Source: Adenophora triphylla var. japonica (taxonomy: Eukaryota; Streptophyta; Magnoliopsida; Asterales; Campanulaceae). From it: 64,000 nt of DNA. The notes under the pieces were generated by a model. The model saw only the letters and a list, made by a program, of their open reading frames with translations. It was not told the DNA's origin and did not search any database. A program made the translations under genes and the position numbers. Of this stretch, positions 1-9,242 are shown piece after piece. Positions within the stretch are counted from its first letter, which is position 1; each line of letters starts with the position of its first letter. The DNA lies in assembly GCA_022495995.1 (NCBI GenBank), contig JAFEMH010001463.1, forward strand, positions 1-64,000. The letters run 5' to 3'.

Positions 1-648
1 AAGATTGGTGGGCGGTCGCCCAACTTGGCCCACGCAGCGCCCAGTTGTACAGTGAGTTTCTCGGCCAAATTGCTTGATTTTGTCGGCCGCCCATTGAAAT
101 CCTTGGCCCAATCCAGTCCAGCCATGTTCTAGCTCCTTGCCTTGGCCCTGACCAGCCATGGCCCCAACATCCCTCGGCCACATAAATGATTTGGCCCAGC
201 CAGCCCTTGCTTTTGCTCTAGCCGTGGCCTAGCATTAGTTTGTACAATTTTTGTATTCGTTTCATCTCGCCATTTTGCCGTCGCACTTTGGCCACTATAA
301 AAAATTCTTTTGCACTTCGCTCTTTAGGATTTTATTTTTCATTTTAACCCAGGAATTTTTATATATCAAATTCATCCAAAAATTCCATATTTCCCATTTA
401 GTCCCTGAATTTCCAATATTTCCACTTTGGTCCCTTGAACTTCATAATTTCCGTTTAGTCCCAAATTTTCCAAAATTGCAATTTGATCCAAAAGCTTCCA
501 AAGTACGCTCCAATCCTCTATTTTCTCAATAATTGCACTTCAACCCCTGTACTTTCAAAACACTAGAAAATACATTAAATTCTCAAGGTTTCGAGCACCA
601 AATAAGCTAGAAAATATATCTTTTGGATGGGTAAAACCACATCCATCA
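1..648 (-). mobile_element. Truncated LTR of the Athila-like family of element A
   Basis: Read on the minus strand this is a diverged copy of the LTR at 33211-34777. It shares the terminal TGATGGATGTG (complement ends at 648), the phrases about fixed-length 'aaattccat' and 'gggactaaa' blocks, the GAGCGAAGTGCAAAAG stretch and the GGCC-rich segment. The LTR is 1567 bp elsewhere, so the rest lies left of the window. Whether it is a solo LTR or belongs to a full element cannot be decided here. Confidence 0.85.
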
Positions 649-2560
649 GTGTAACTCCTCAATCGTGGGCTCCCCCCCAAAAGGCCGGAAATTATTCCCC
701 AAGGTACTTAGTAATGGACTGATTCAAGGTCTGACCCTCGGACTCACTACCACTACCCTCAATCGCCACCTAAGCACGATGCTCCCTCTTCTGCCGAATG
801 CATCGACTTAAAGTAAGGTAAAGGTTAGCTAAATCCGATGGTTCAAAGAAGATCAAATTTTAGTCAAGGCATTGGTAAAGATGAGGACGAGGAAGTATCC
901 CTCCCCATATTATTCAGTAAATGTCGAGGAGGGATTCTTACCCAATAATGGACGCTCCAAGTGGTCAGACTTCAAGTAGTACAAGTTGATATGGTCAAGG
1001 ATTTCTGGCCAATTGGGGAACAGCACGATGTTTGGGGAGTCTATGCTAAGACAGTCAATCCTAAACCGACTAGGATAACGTACGTCAGTTCTATGAGCTT
1101 GGTATCTTGTCAAAATATCTCCAATTTCACCTAAACTTAACATCATCCATGACCCATAGATTATTTGGTAAATCCTAAGGTTTTGGGTGTGGTAGCAGTA
1201 CAAGGCATTGGGGTTACTTTTCCATGTTCTTGCTATGACTATGAACAGAGAAATCACAAAAAATGGCTTAAGAAAAGCTTCAATAAACAACAACAATGGC
1301 GGTTTCAAGAACCACCTAGAACAAAACCCAGAAATACGAGAAAGAAAGAGATTAGGGAGAAATGTTATACCTGATTCGAAGATTGATGAAGAAAAATACA
1401 GGGAATTCGAGCAATAAACCTTGAAATCAAGAACTCTCTTGCGAATTCGAAGCTTATGGGTCTCTCTCAAATATGAACAGTGATAAAAGAGTAATAATGA
1501 AAGGGATTTTTCCTTTTATACCCAGATCTAAACGGGTATGGGTCATACAAATGGGTTGAGGCGTAATTTCCCTTTCCTCATTAATGTTCTAGCGTGTTAC
1601 CAAGAGGAATGTCTCGTAATTAAAAACCGAGCCCATCAATGTCCAAATAATTGGTGGATAAATGATTGTTACCTCGAAATTCGAGAAAACCTCTACGTAT
1701 TCTTAAAAACCGAGGACGACGAGCACCACTTCCTCCTAGGCAAAGTCGAGCTAGGAAGTCGGGGCCACTGAATGGTATAACCGAGTACGAACATGGGTCA
1801 TAAATCGGGCAAGACCCAATTAATTGGGCCAAAAGTAAAATCTATACAAGTCCCAAATACGACGTAGGGAATGGGCTACCCTAGCTATGCCCGTAGGCCT
1901 ACTCGTCATTTCCCACTATGTCGATCTATAAATAGTAGAGTGGTTTTATGACTAAAGCAGAAGTATGGATATATGCCGACCAAGGCACACAAAGATGTCA
2001 ACCAAGGCATTCCTAAATGACGATCAGGTCCTTCTCGGCCACCATCAAGACGAGGGGAATGGGATTCCCTACCCTTGCTCCCCTTCTAACACGGTATCAA
2101 CATTTTATAACGAGGAGCGAGCCTCATAGGGATAAGTACAGAAGGCATTTATAATCCTACTACAATAAGGATTGTGAAAAATTAGGATTCAAGTAGGATT
2201 TTAATCTTTATTTCACCTAACTTCATATAAAAGGCAAGACTCTATATGATACACGTATAAATACAAGTCATAATTTACATAATTCTGGTACGTACGTACA
2301 TACATCTTTTGACTATAATTTATTGTCAATTGATTTGCTCTCTTATACACGAATACTTACTCTCATGCCGTAGAACATTTGCCGGTGAATACTCAAATTA
2401 GTTTACGTGTTTATTCATATTTTTCAGGCTATTCAAACATATAGAATACAACCTTATCGCTGGATTTGAACTAATCTGATGTTCTTGCCATCATCAAAAC
2501 TAAATTTACATTACTTTTAAATCACCAATCGCCTTGTGCCACATGAAAGGGTGGTCTGCC
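649..2560. other. Unassigned intergenic stretch with possible old LTR sequence
   Basis: No gene I can support. Minus-strand 910-1170 reads open and looks protein-like (residues such as NWPEILDHINLYYLKSDHLE), but I do not recognise the family and no start or partner domain is visible. A TATA-like tataaata lies at about 1928 and another near 2256, and the composition resembles a retroelement LTR, but I found no second copy or target duplication. Confidence 0.3.
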
Positions 2561-3540
2561 TTTACAAACCGTGACATCATAAAGTTGGGAGCACGTTACA
2601 TTCAACAATCAAATTTACGAAGAATAGATTAGTAGTGAACGTTCACCTAAGATTTATCTTAAGATATAGTGAGCCGATAAAATGTCTGAAATAATTCAAA
2701 AAATAGAACAAAAAACAGGAATAAAATATTTAATGGCGGAACTAAAAACAGTTATAAGGAGGCAAAAATTATACATTTCATAAGTTTTGTGGAATGATAG
2801 TTTTACTGAATAATTTGATTGAATTTTAACCAAATATATTAAAAAATAATTATTTTAATAAAATTTAAAACATATTATTGATACATCATAAAATTATTAT
2901 CAATAATTTTTTTAGATTTTAAAGATAATTATTATTTCTATTTTTTTTTTGTTCAATTAAATTATTCTCTTAAAAAAAATTAAAATTTCATATTTTAAAT
3001 ACTGTATATTGAAGCAAATAATTATTTCTTATGCTAAATCCTATATACTCCGTATTAATTTCAGTCCCTAAAATAGATATAACATTTAAAATTATAGAAC
3101 GTTAGAAAAATGTTATCTAAATTATATTAGAAAAATATTATGCTAAAAATGTTTGAATATAGACTATTAAATATTATTGTATCAAACAAATCTCTAAAAT
3201 ATATTTCTAGCATTGAATTGATAGTCACACTTGTAGAAGGTTAGTTGATAATTCTTTTTGCTAACACAAATGCCATTGTATGTAGGTTGTCAAAATTAAA
3301 TATTTTTTCGTGCGAATTTTTTAAATGTACTAGTTAGACACTGTCTAGGTTCCAACAGTAAGAGTACTCGAAATTTTTAAGATATCGTTAGGATAAATAG
3401 TAATGCATTCTTCTTTCGACACAATTAAAATGGGCCTTGGCATAATCATGATAAATAGTAATGCATTCCGATGGATGAGACAATGGCATCTGTGGCCCCT
3501 GATGTCCAAACTGTGTCCGAGGTGGATTTGAACTTGCCCT
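2561..3540. other. AT-rich DNA without recognisable features
   Basis: Strongly AT-rich, with homopolymer runs and no open frame, RNA gene or terminal repeat that I can recognise. Confidence 0.5.
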
Positions 3541-4165
3541 TCATTATAAGAAAAATCAAAAATAAAGACGAAAAATTAGAGACTGACAAAATCTGTAGCT
3601 AATTTGGAGACAGAACAGAGACAGGCCCAAAAATTAGAGACAGATTCAAAATCCGTCTCCAATTTAGCGACGGATTCAAAATTCGTCTCTAATTTAGCGA
3701 CGAATTTTGAAGTTGTCTCTAAATTAGAGACGAATTTTGTATCTGCCTCTAATTTAGAGACGGATACAAAATATGTCTCTAAGCATCAGAGACAGATTTT
3801 AATCCGTCTCTAAATTAGAGACAGATTCAACATCTGTCTCCAAAGTTTAGAGACAGATTTTGTACCCGTCTCTAAATTAGAGACAGATACAAAATCCGTC
3901 TCTAATTTAGAGACAGCTTCAAAATCCGTCTCTAATTTAGAGACAGATTCTGAATCTGTCTCTAAACTTTGGAGACAGATGTTGAAAAATTTGTCTCTAA
4001 ATCAGAGACAGATTTTAATCCGTCTCTAATTTAGAGATACATTTTTTAATTCGTCTCTAATTTAGTGACGGATACAAAATCTGTCTCTAAAATTTAGAAC
4101 AGATGTAATACTTGTCTCTAAATTAGAGACTTGTTCAAAATCTGTCTCTACATTAACCGGAGGAT
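3541..4165. repeat. CACTA-like subterminal repeat block (GAGACGGAT / ATCCGTCTC)
   Basis: About 20 alternating direct and inverted copies of a 'TTTAGAGACGGATTCAAAATCCGTCTCTAA'-type unit (given here in pieces: TTTAGAGACGGA and TCCGTCTCTAA). Such motifs are typical of subterminal regions of plant CACTA (En/Spm) elements. The left edge, CATTATAAGAAAAATC, resembles a decayed CACTA-type terminus. No matching right terminus was found, so this is probably a fragment. The same GAGACGG motif occurs in the fold-back element at 12241-12570. Confidence 0.6.
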
Positions 4166-4535
4166 TGGTTCGACGACGGTTTTTAGATCAAAATTATACG
4201 TCCTTTTTTTTTTTGCAATCCGGAGGTCATATCACCAGTGATGAAGCCACTTTGCCACCCACGGCTATTATATCACCTCCTCATTTAGAGACAGGTCCTT
4301 TATTTTTTTTTTTTATTTTTTATAATTTTTTTATTTTTTATAAATTTTTTACTGAATAGGAAATAATATTTTAGACTTTTGTTTACTACATACATTTTTT
4401 TCAAAAGGTATAAAAAAAAGATAGAAAAAAACTAAACAAACAAAATTATATAAAAAAAACAGGGACAGACTATCCTTTATTTATTTTTATTTTTTTATAA
4501 ATTTTTCATTTAATAGGAAATAATATTTAGACTTT
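4166..4535. repeat. AT-rich segment with an imperfect ~180-bp duplication
   Basis: The stretch 'gacaggtcctttattt ... ataggaaataatattt ... gacttttg' near 4290-4380 recurs near 4463-4537. No coding potential. It joins the CACTA-like block to the TTTAGGG-like array. Confidence 0.5.
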
Positions 4536-5383
4536 TGGGTTTAGGGTATAAGGTATAAGGTTTAGGGTATAGGGTTTAGGGTATAAGGGATAAGGTATAG
4601 GTATATGACTTAGGGTTTAGGGTATAACGTATAGGTATACGACTTAGAATTTAGGGTATAGAGTATAAGGTATAGGTATACGACTTAGGATTTAGGGTAT
4701 AGGGTATATGGTATAAGGTATAATGGTTAGGGAACTGGATTTAGGATATAAGGTATAATGTATAGGTATATGATTTAGGGTATAAGGTATAAGGTATAAG
4801 GTTAGGGTATAGGGTTTAGGGTATAAGGGATAAGGTATAGGTATATGGCTTAGGGTTTTGGATATATGGTATAAGGTATAGGTATACGACTTAGGGTATA
4901 AAGTATAAGATATGGATATACGACTCAGGGGTTAGGATATATGGTATATGATATAAGGTATAAGGTATAATGGTTAAGGTACAAGGTTTAGGGTATAATG
5001 TATAGGTATATGATATAGGATATAAGGTATAAGGTTAGGATATAGGGTTTAGGGTATAAGGGATAAGGGATAAGGTATAGGCATATGTCTTAGGGTTTAG
5101 GGCATAGGGTATAAGGTATATGTATACGACTTAGGATTTAGGGTATAGAGTATAAGGTATAGATATACGACTTAGGGTTTAGGGTATATGGTATAAGGTA
5201 TAAGGGTTAGGGTATAGGATTTTAGGGTATAAGGTATAATGTATAGGTATATGATTTAGGGTATAAGGTATCATGTTTAGGGTATAGGGTATAGGGTATG
5301 AGGTATAAGGTATAAGGGTTAGGGTATAGGGTTTAGGGTATAAGATATATTGTATAGGTATATGATTTAGGGTATAAGGTATA
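4536..5383. repeat. Degenerate TTTAGGG / GGTATAAGG array
   Basis: Short units TTTAGGG (the common plant telomere unit) are interleaved with variants such as GGTATAAGG, GGTATAGG and TATACGACTTAGG. A longer register is visible: the block gtttagggtataagggataag followed by gtataggtatatg recurs near 4570, 4815 and 5047, a spacing of roughly 235-250 bp. The array is interrupted by a Stowaway element and resumes at 5668-5708. Confidence 0.8.
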
Positions 5384-5667
5384 CTCCCTCCGTCCCACCT
5401 CACTTGACACCCTTGAGGTGGGCACGAGAACTAAGAAAAAAGAATAAAATAAAAAAAAAATGTGTGGTAGAAAATGAAGAGAGAGAATGAGTGGGGTAAA
5501 TAGTAGTGTTGGTTGAATAAATTGAGTGGTGGAAAATGAAGAGAGAGAATGAGTGGTGGGGTAAAGTGAATATAAAATTATAAAAAGTAGGCTATTTTGG
5601 AAAGTGTCAAGTGAGTTGGGACGGCCCAAAATGAAAATAAGTGTCAAGTGAGGTGGGACGGAGGGAG
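5384..5667. mobile_element. Stowaway-type MITE (284 bp)
   Basis: Inverted ends CTCCCTCCGTCCCACCTCA and the complement ending GGGACGGAGGGAG, flanked by TA on both sides (5382-5383 and 5668-5669), as expected for Stowaway (Tc1/mariner) MITEs. Internal sequence is AG-rich and noncoding. It split the TTTAGGG-like array. Confidence 0.92.
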
Positions 5668-5708
5668 TAAGGTTTATGGTTTAGGATTTAGGATTTAGGG
5701 TATAAGGT

Positions 5709-6475
5709 ATAAAAGAAAAAAGGGACGATACCCTTAAATTTTATTGATTAAAATAAAATTACAAAGAGGGAGACAACCAACCTTACCCCTTTTAATTTTC
5801 TAACGATTTTTGAATAAAAAAGTTAACTTTTTAACAGTTTTTTGAAAAAACAGTTAACTTTTTAACAGTTTCTGTTAATTTGTATACTGTATATTAAGCT
5901 TTTTTTTCAATTTTTTTTTTTGGATAAAGAAGACAATTTTTAACTTTTTTTACTACTAACATTTTTTGCAAAAAGTTATATAAAAAATGTTATAAATTTT
6001 GAAAGAAATAAAACTTAACTTTTTAAAAAGAAACAATAGTATATAAAAGAAAAAAGGAACGACACCCTTAAATTTTATTGATTAACATAAAATTACAAAG
6101 AGGGGGACAATCAACCTTACCGTTTTAATTTTCTAACGATTTTTGAATAAAAAAGTTAACTTTTTAACGATTTCTGTTAATTTGTATACTGTATATTAAC
6201 TATTTTTTTTTCAATTTTTTTTTGTATAAAGAAGACTATTTTAAACTTTTGTTTACTACATACGTTTTTTGCAAAAAAGTTATATAAAAAAAGTTATGAA
6301 TTTTGAATGAAATAAAACTTAACTTTTTTTAAAAGAAACGAAAGTATATAAAAGAAAAAAGGGACGGTACCCTTAAATTTTATTGATTAAAATAGAATTA
6401 CAAAGAGGGGGACAATCAACCTTACCCTTTTAATTTTCTAACTGTTTTTGAATAAAAAAGTTAACTTTTTATTCT
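5709..6475. repeat. Tandem repeat, ~315-bp unit, about 2.4 copies
   Basis: Three successive starts of 'ataaaagaaaaaagg(g/a)acg' at about 5709, 6035 and 6343. Each is followed by 'acccttaaattttattgatta', an 'acaaagaggg(g/a)gaca' block and 'aattttctaac'. The third copy is truncated. AT-rich and noncoding. Confidence 0.85.
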
Positions 6476-7145
6476 AAAACAACATGTATTTTGACAAAAA
6501 ATTTAATTCTAAAATGACATGTATTTTGAACCGGATAGGGAGTATAATAATAAATATTTGCAACATGAGTATTATTCACCAATCCTCTCTCTCTCTCTCT
6601 AAATAAAACACACACTCTCTCTTTAAACAAAACATACACACACTGTCTCTCTCTTTTCCATTTCTCTCACCCCAAGCCTCCCCACCACGCCTCACCCTCT
6701 CTTCTACCGCCCCTCCATTTTGGCCAAGGTGAGGCGGCCACCTGTCTCCATCTGAGGCTGGCGCCTCACCACCAGAATGTACGCCCGATGAATTGCCTTT
6801 TGAGGCGGCCGCCTGGAGCAAGATGAGGCTGCCGCATCACCACCAGAAACTTCCTCCGTGAAATGCCAATTTGAGGCTGCCGCCTGGCTCAGAATGAGGC
6901 TGGCGCCTAGTCCATTACCCCGCCCCCAATTTTTTTTCAATTCCCGCTCTTTCCTCTCTCAAATATTTTAACATTCGCACCCCAAATATTCACGCCCCTC
7001 ACCTTGCCTCACTCTTAAATTAAACCTAATCTCTTACACTTCTCTCTCTCTCCCCTCCTGTGAAACCCTTCTCAAAGCTCTCTCCAAAGCCCGATCCGCC
7101 ACTCGTTGCATAGCCGCCGGCGTGACTCCTCGGCCCTCCGCCCAT
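6476..7145. other. Pyrimidine-rich leader-like region with CT microsatellite
   Basis: Contains (CT)n near 6582-6600 and further CT/CA runs, then CT-rich DNA up to the SEC3-like exon. It may be what remains of the upstream region of that gene. The open minus-strand frames across it come from the base composition and match nothing I know. Confidence 0.4.
6721..6908. repeat. GC-rich minisatellite, ~70-bp unit, ~2.7 copies
   Basis: Units contain paired palindromic cores of the type AGGCGGCCGCCT / AGGCTGGCGCCT, separated by 'caccaccaga' spacers. Three successive units can be aligned by eye (about 6721, 6795 and 6862). No function known. Confidence 0.7.
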
Positions 7146-7312
7146 CCTTCCAAGTGGTTGTGAGCTCAGACGAGCCTACGAGGCTGCAATCGAAGGAACC
7201 AAACAGAAGGTTGTAATGTCGATCCGTGTTGCCAAGACTCACGATGTCTGGGGTAAATCTGCCAAAATTGGCCGTGGTCAGATGGCTAAACCTAGGGTTC
7301 TTTCCCTCTCCA
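7146..7312 (+). pseudogene. SEC3: Orphan first-exon fragment of an exocyst SEC3-like gene
   Basis: The frame reads [16 protein letters not shown], then [20 protein letters not shown] and [10 protein letters not shown], the conserved N-terminus of plant exocyst subunit SEC3, a tethering-complex protein acting at the plasma membrane. The stretch ends at a plausible donor (GT at 7313). No in-frame ATG precedes it: an in-frame TGA lies upstream. I found none of the next SEC3 exons before 12240. It is probably a truncated duplicate. A single sequencing error or a missed upstream exon could in principle restore a start, but the missing downstream exons argue for a fragment. Confidence 0.8.
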
Positions 7313-8007
7313 GTACGCATCTCTCTTCTTCGTGTTTGTGTGTGTTAATTTGCATCTGTCATTTGCATATTTCGAATTTTTAGTTATGAGTTCATAGTGA
7401 TCTCATTTGAATTGATCATGTGGTTTATGCAACCTTGTGTTTGTTGTTGATGCGTATTTCGATTTGCATTTTTTGATAGTTATGTGTTCATAGTCAGGGC
7501 CGGCCCAAGGGGGGGTTCAGTGAGGGCAACCGCCCGGGGCCCTTAGTCGTAAGGGGCCCATTCTTAAGTAGGCTATAGTGTATATAGTATGTATATATTT
7601 TTTTATAATTATAATAAATATTTAAAAAAGGCCCACATTCAGATTTAAAAAAAAAAATCTTTTGTTAAACAGACACGGAAAAGGGAGAAAGGCCCACATT
7701 CAGATTAAAAAAAAAAATTCTTTTGTTAAACAGACACGGAAAAGGGAGAAAGGATTCAAAGGAAAAGGGAGAAAGGAGAGTCCAACCCAACCGAAGACGA
7801 AGAGACGATCGTCGCCACTCGCCCGCCGACGCCGACGCCGTCCACCACCATCCTGCTATCTCTCTTCTCTATTTATTTCTAGTTCCACTGTTTAGGGCTT
7901 CTATTTAACAAAGATTTTGCCAGTAAACACAAAGGTAATTTAATTTTCGACTTCAATTCCTTTATTTGATTGTAGATTACTTCAATTTAAGTTAATTTGG
8001 GGATAGA

Positions 8008-8580
8008 AAATGGTTGATTTACTCTAAACATGTGGATAGAGCGTATTATTTTTGTTGTAAGTTGTTTAAGTCTGCTAATAAACCAAATGCATTAGCAAAT
8101 GAGGGATTTCAAAATTGGAAGCATCTTGGTGAGAGATTCAAAACGCATGAGAATAGTGTTGAGCACATGACTAATATGAAATCTTGGAGCGAATTAAGAT
8201 TGAGATTAAGCCAAAATAAAACAATTGATGAAGACTTGCAACTACAAATTTTGAAAGAAAAGGAACGTTGGAGAAACGTTTTAGTAAGTATAATTTCGGT
8301 TGTAAAATGTCTTTCAAAACTTAATTTGGCTTTTCGAGGATCTAATGAGAAACTTTACCAGGATAATAATGGAAATTTTTTGGGATTGATTGAGATGATT
8401 GCAGAATTTGATGGTGTAATCCAAGATCATATTAAGCGTATCCAAAATCAAGAAATTCATCATCATTACCTTGGCCATAAAATTCAAAATGAGTTAATTA
8501 CTCTTTTGGCACATAGTGTTAGAAGTTCGATCATAAGGATTATTAAGCATGCAAAGTACTTTTCAATAATTCTTGATTGT
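8008..8580 (+). pseudogene. Truncated hAT transposase (TTF-type zinc finger / DUF4371 part)
   Basis: The frame begins [20 protein letters not shown], the cysteine-containing TTF-type finger common to plant ZMYM1-like hAT proteins. It continues with [64 protein letters not shown] and YFSIILDC, characteristic of DUF4371. It stops at the point where the family normally goes on to the RNase H-like catalytic core and C-terminal dimerisation domain. The sequence then changes abruptly to the captured exon. There is no ATG at the left edge; the true N-terminus would need another exon. It cannot be catalytically active. Confidence 0.85.
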
Positions 8581-8590
8581 ATCCATTGCA

Positions 8591-8680
8591 GCTCGGTCAC
8601 CTGTGTTCAGGGCTCTGCTCTTTGGTCCAAACCGTACCCATTGCATTAAAGTTGAAGATATTAAGGCCCCTGTTTTCAAG
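8591..8680 (+). pseudogene. Captured internal exon of a BTB/POZ-MATH (BPM) gene
   Basis: This 90-bp block reads [12 protein letters not shown], then [13 protein letters not shown], the BTB-domain segment of plant BPM proteins, which are substrate adaptors of CUL3 ubiquitin ligases. It is preceded by a splice acceptor (ttgcag at 8585-8590) and followed by a donor (GTTAGT at 8681). Genomic DNA, not a cDNA, was therefore captured. No other BPM exon is visible within the hAT element. The exon sits exactly where the transposase frame is lost. Confidence 0.8.
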
Positions 8681-8862
8681 GTTAGTTACATGTACTCCTA
8701 CTTCTGTTAAAGGATACTCGATGGAAATATTTGTTCAACCATCATGTCTTTCTGCAGCGTAATCACATCATCATTTATATGATGATTCAGGATAAGTGTC
8801 ATTACTTTACTTCTGTTTTATCTAGGTAAAAATATATAGCATTTGAGTATCGTAAAAATATA

Positions 8863-9149
8863 CTCCCTCCGTCCCACGTGATTGCAAACTAACTTTTTGG
8901 GTGTGGAAATTAAGGAAAAATGATATAAGAAAGAGAAAAAGTTAAATGTTGTGAGTATGAAAAATTAAATAGGAGAGAGAATGAGTGGGAGGAATAGTGA
9001 GGAGAGAGAATGTTGTGAGGGTAAAAGTGAAGTAGGAGAGAGAATGAGTGGGTGGAATAGTGAATATTCTTTGCCATTTTGGGAAGTTTGCATTTACGTG
9101 GGACGGACCAAAATAAAAATAAGTTTGCATTCACGTGGGACGGAGGGAG
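8863..9149. mobile_element. Stowaway-type MITE inside the hAT element (287 bp)
   Basis: Ends CTCCCTCCGTCCCACGTG and its complement CACGTGGGACGGAGGGAG with TA at both sides. Outside the TA, a longer identical direct repeat (tatagcatttgagtatcgta...) of about 27 bp occurs on both sides (8835-8861 and 9150-9176), which is more than Stowaway insertion normally makes. Confidence 0.9.
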
Positions 9150-9242
9150 TATAGCATTTGAGTATCGTAAAAATATTCGATTAATTAGGGGCCTCTTCAT
9201 CTGATTTCGCCCGGGGCCCACAAAAGTCTAGGAACGGCCCTG

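Larger units (their letters stand above)
7495..9242 (+). mobile_element. hAT-superfamily element with captured host exon
   Basis: Ends are CAGGGCCGGCCC and GGAACGGCCCTG, imperfect inverted repeats. Both flanks carry the 8-bp duplication TTCATAGT (7487-7494 and 9243-9250), diagnostic of hAT. Inside are a truncated transposase reading frame, a BTB/BPM exon with its splice sites, and a later Stowaway. It sits in intron-like DNA downstream of the SEC3 fragment; the flanking 'ttcatagtgatctcattt' also occurs at 7391, so this intron carries a local duplication. Non-autonomous because the catalytic part of the transposase is missing. Confidence 0.93.

Noticed and set aside
910..1470. 186-codon minus-strand frame as a gene
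   Set aside because: Part looks protein-like, but there is no recognised domain, no good context, and the N-terminal half is low-complexity; left as unassigned.
3604..3813. 69-codon frame of repeated SNLETD-type peptides
   Set aside because: Product of the GAGACGGAT repeats in a CACTA fragment.
5179..5647. Minus-strand open frames rich in Tyr/Pro
   Set aside because: They arise from the TTTAGGG/GGTATA repeat and the Stowaway; no protein features.
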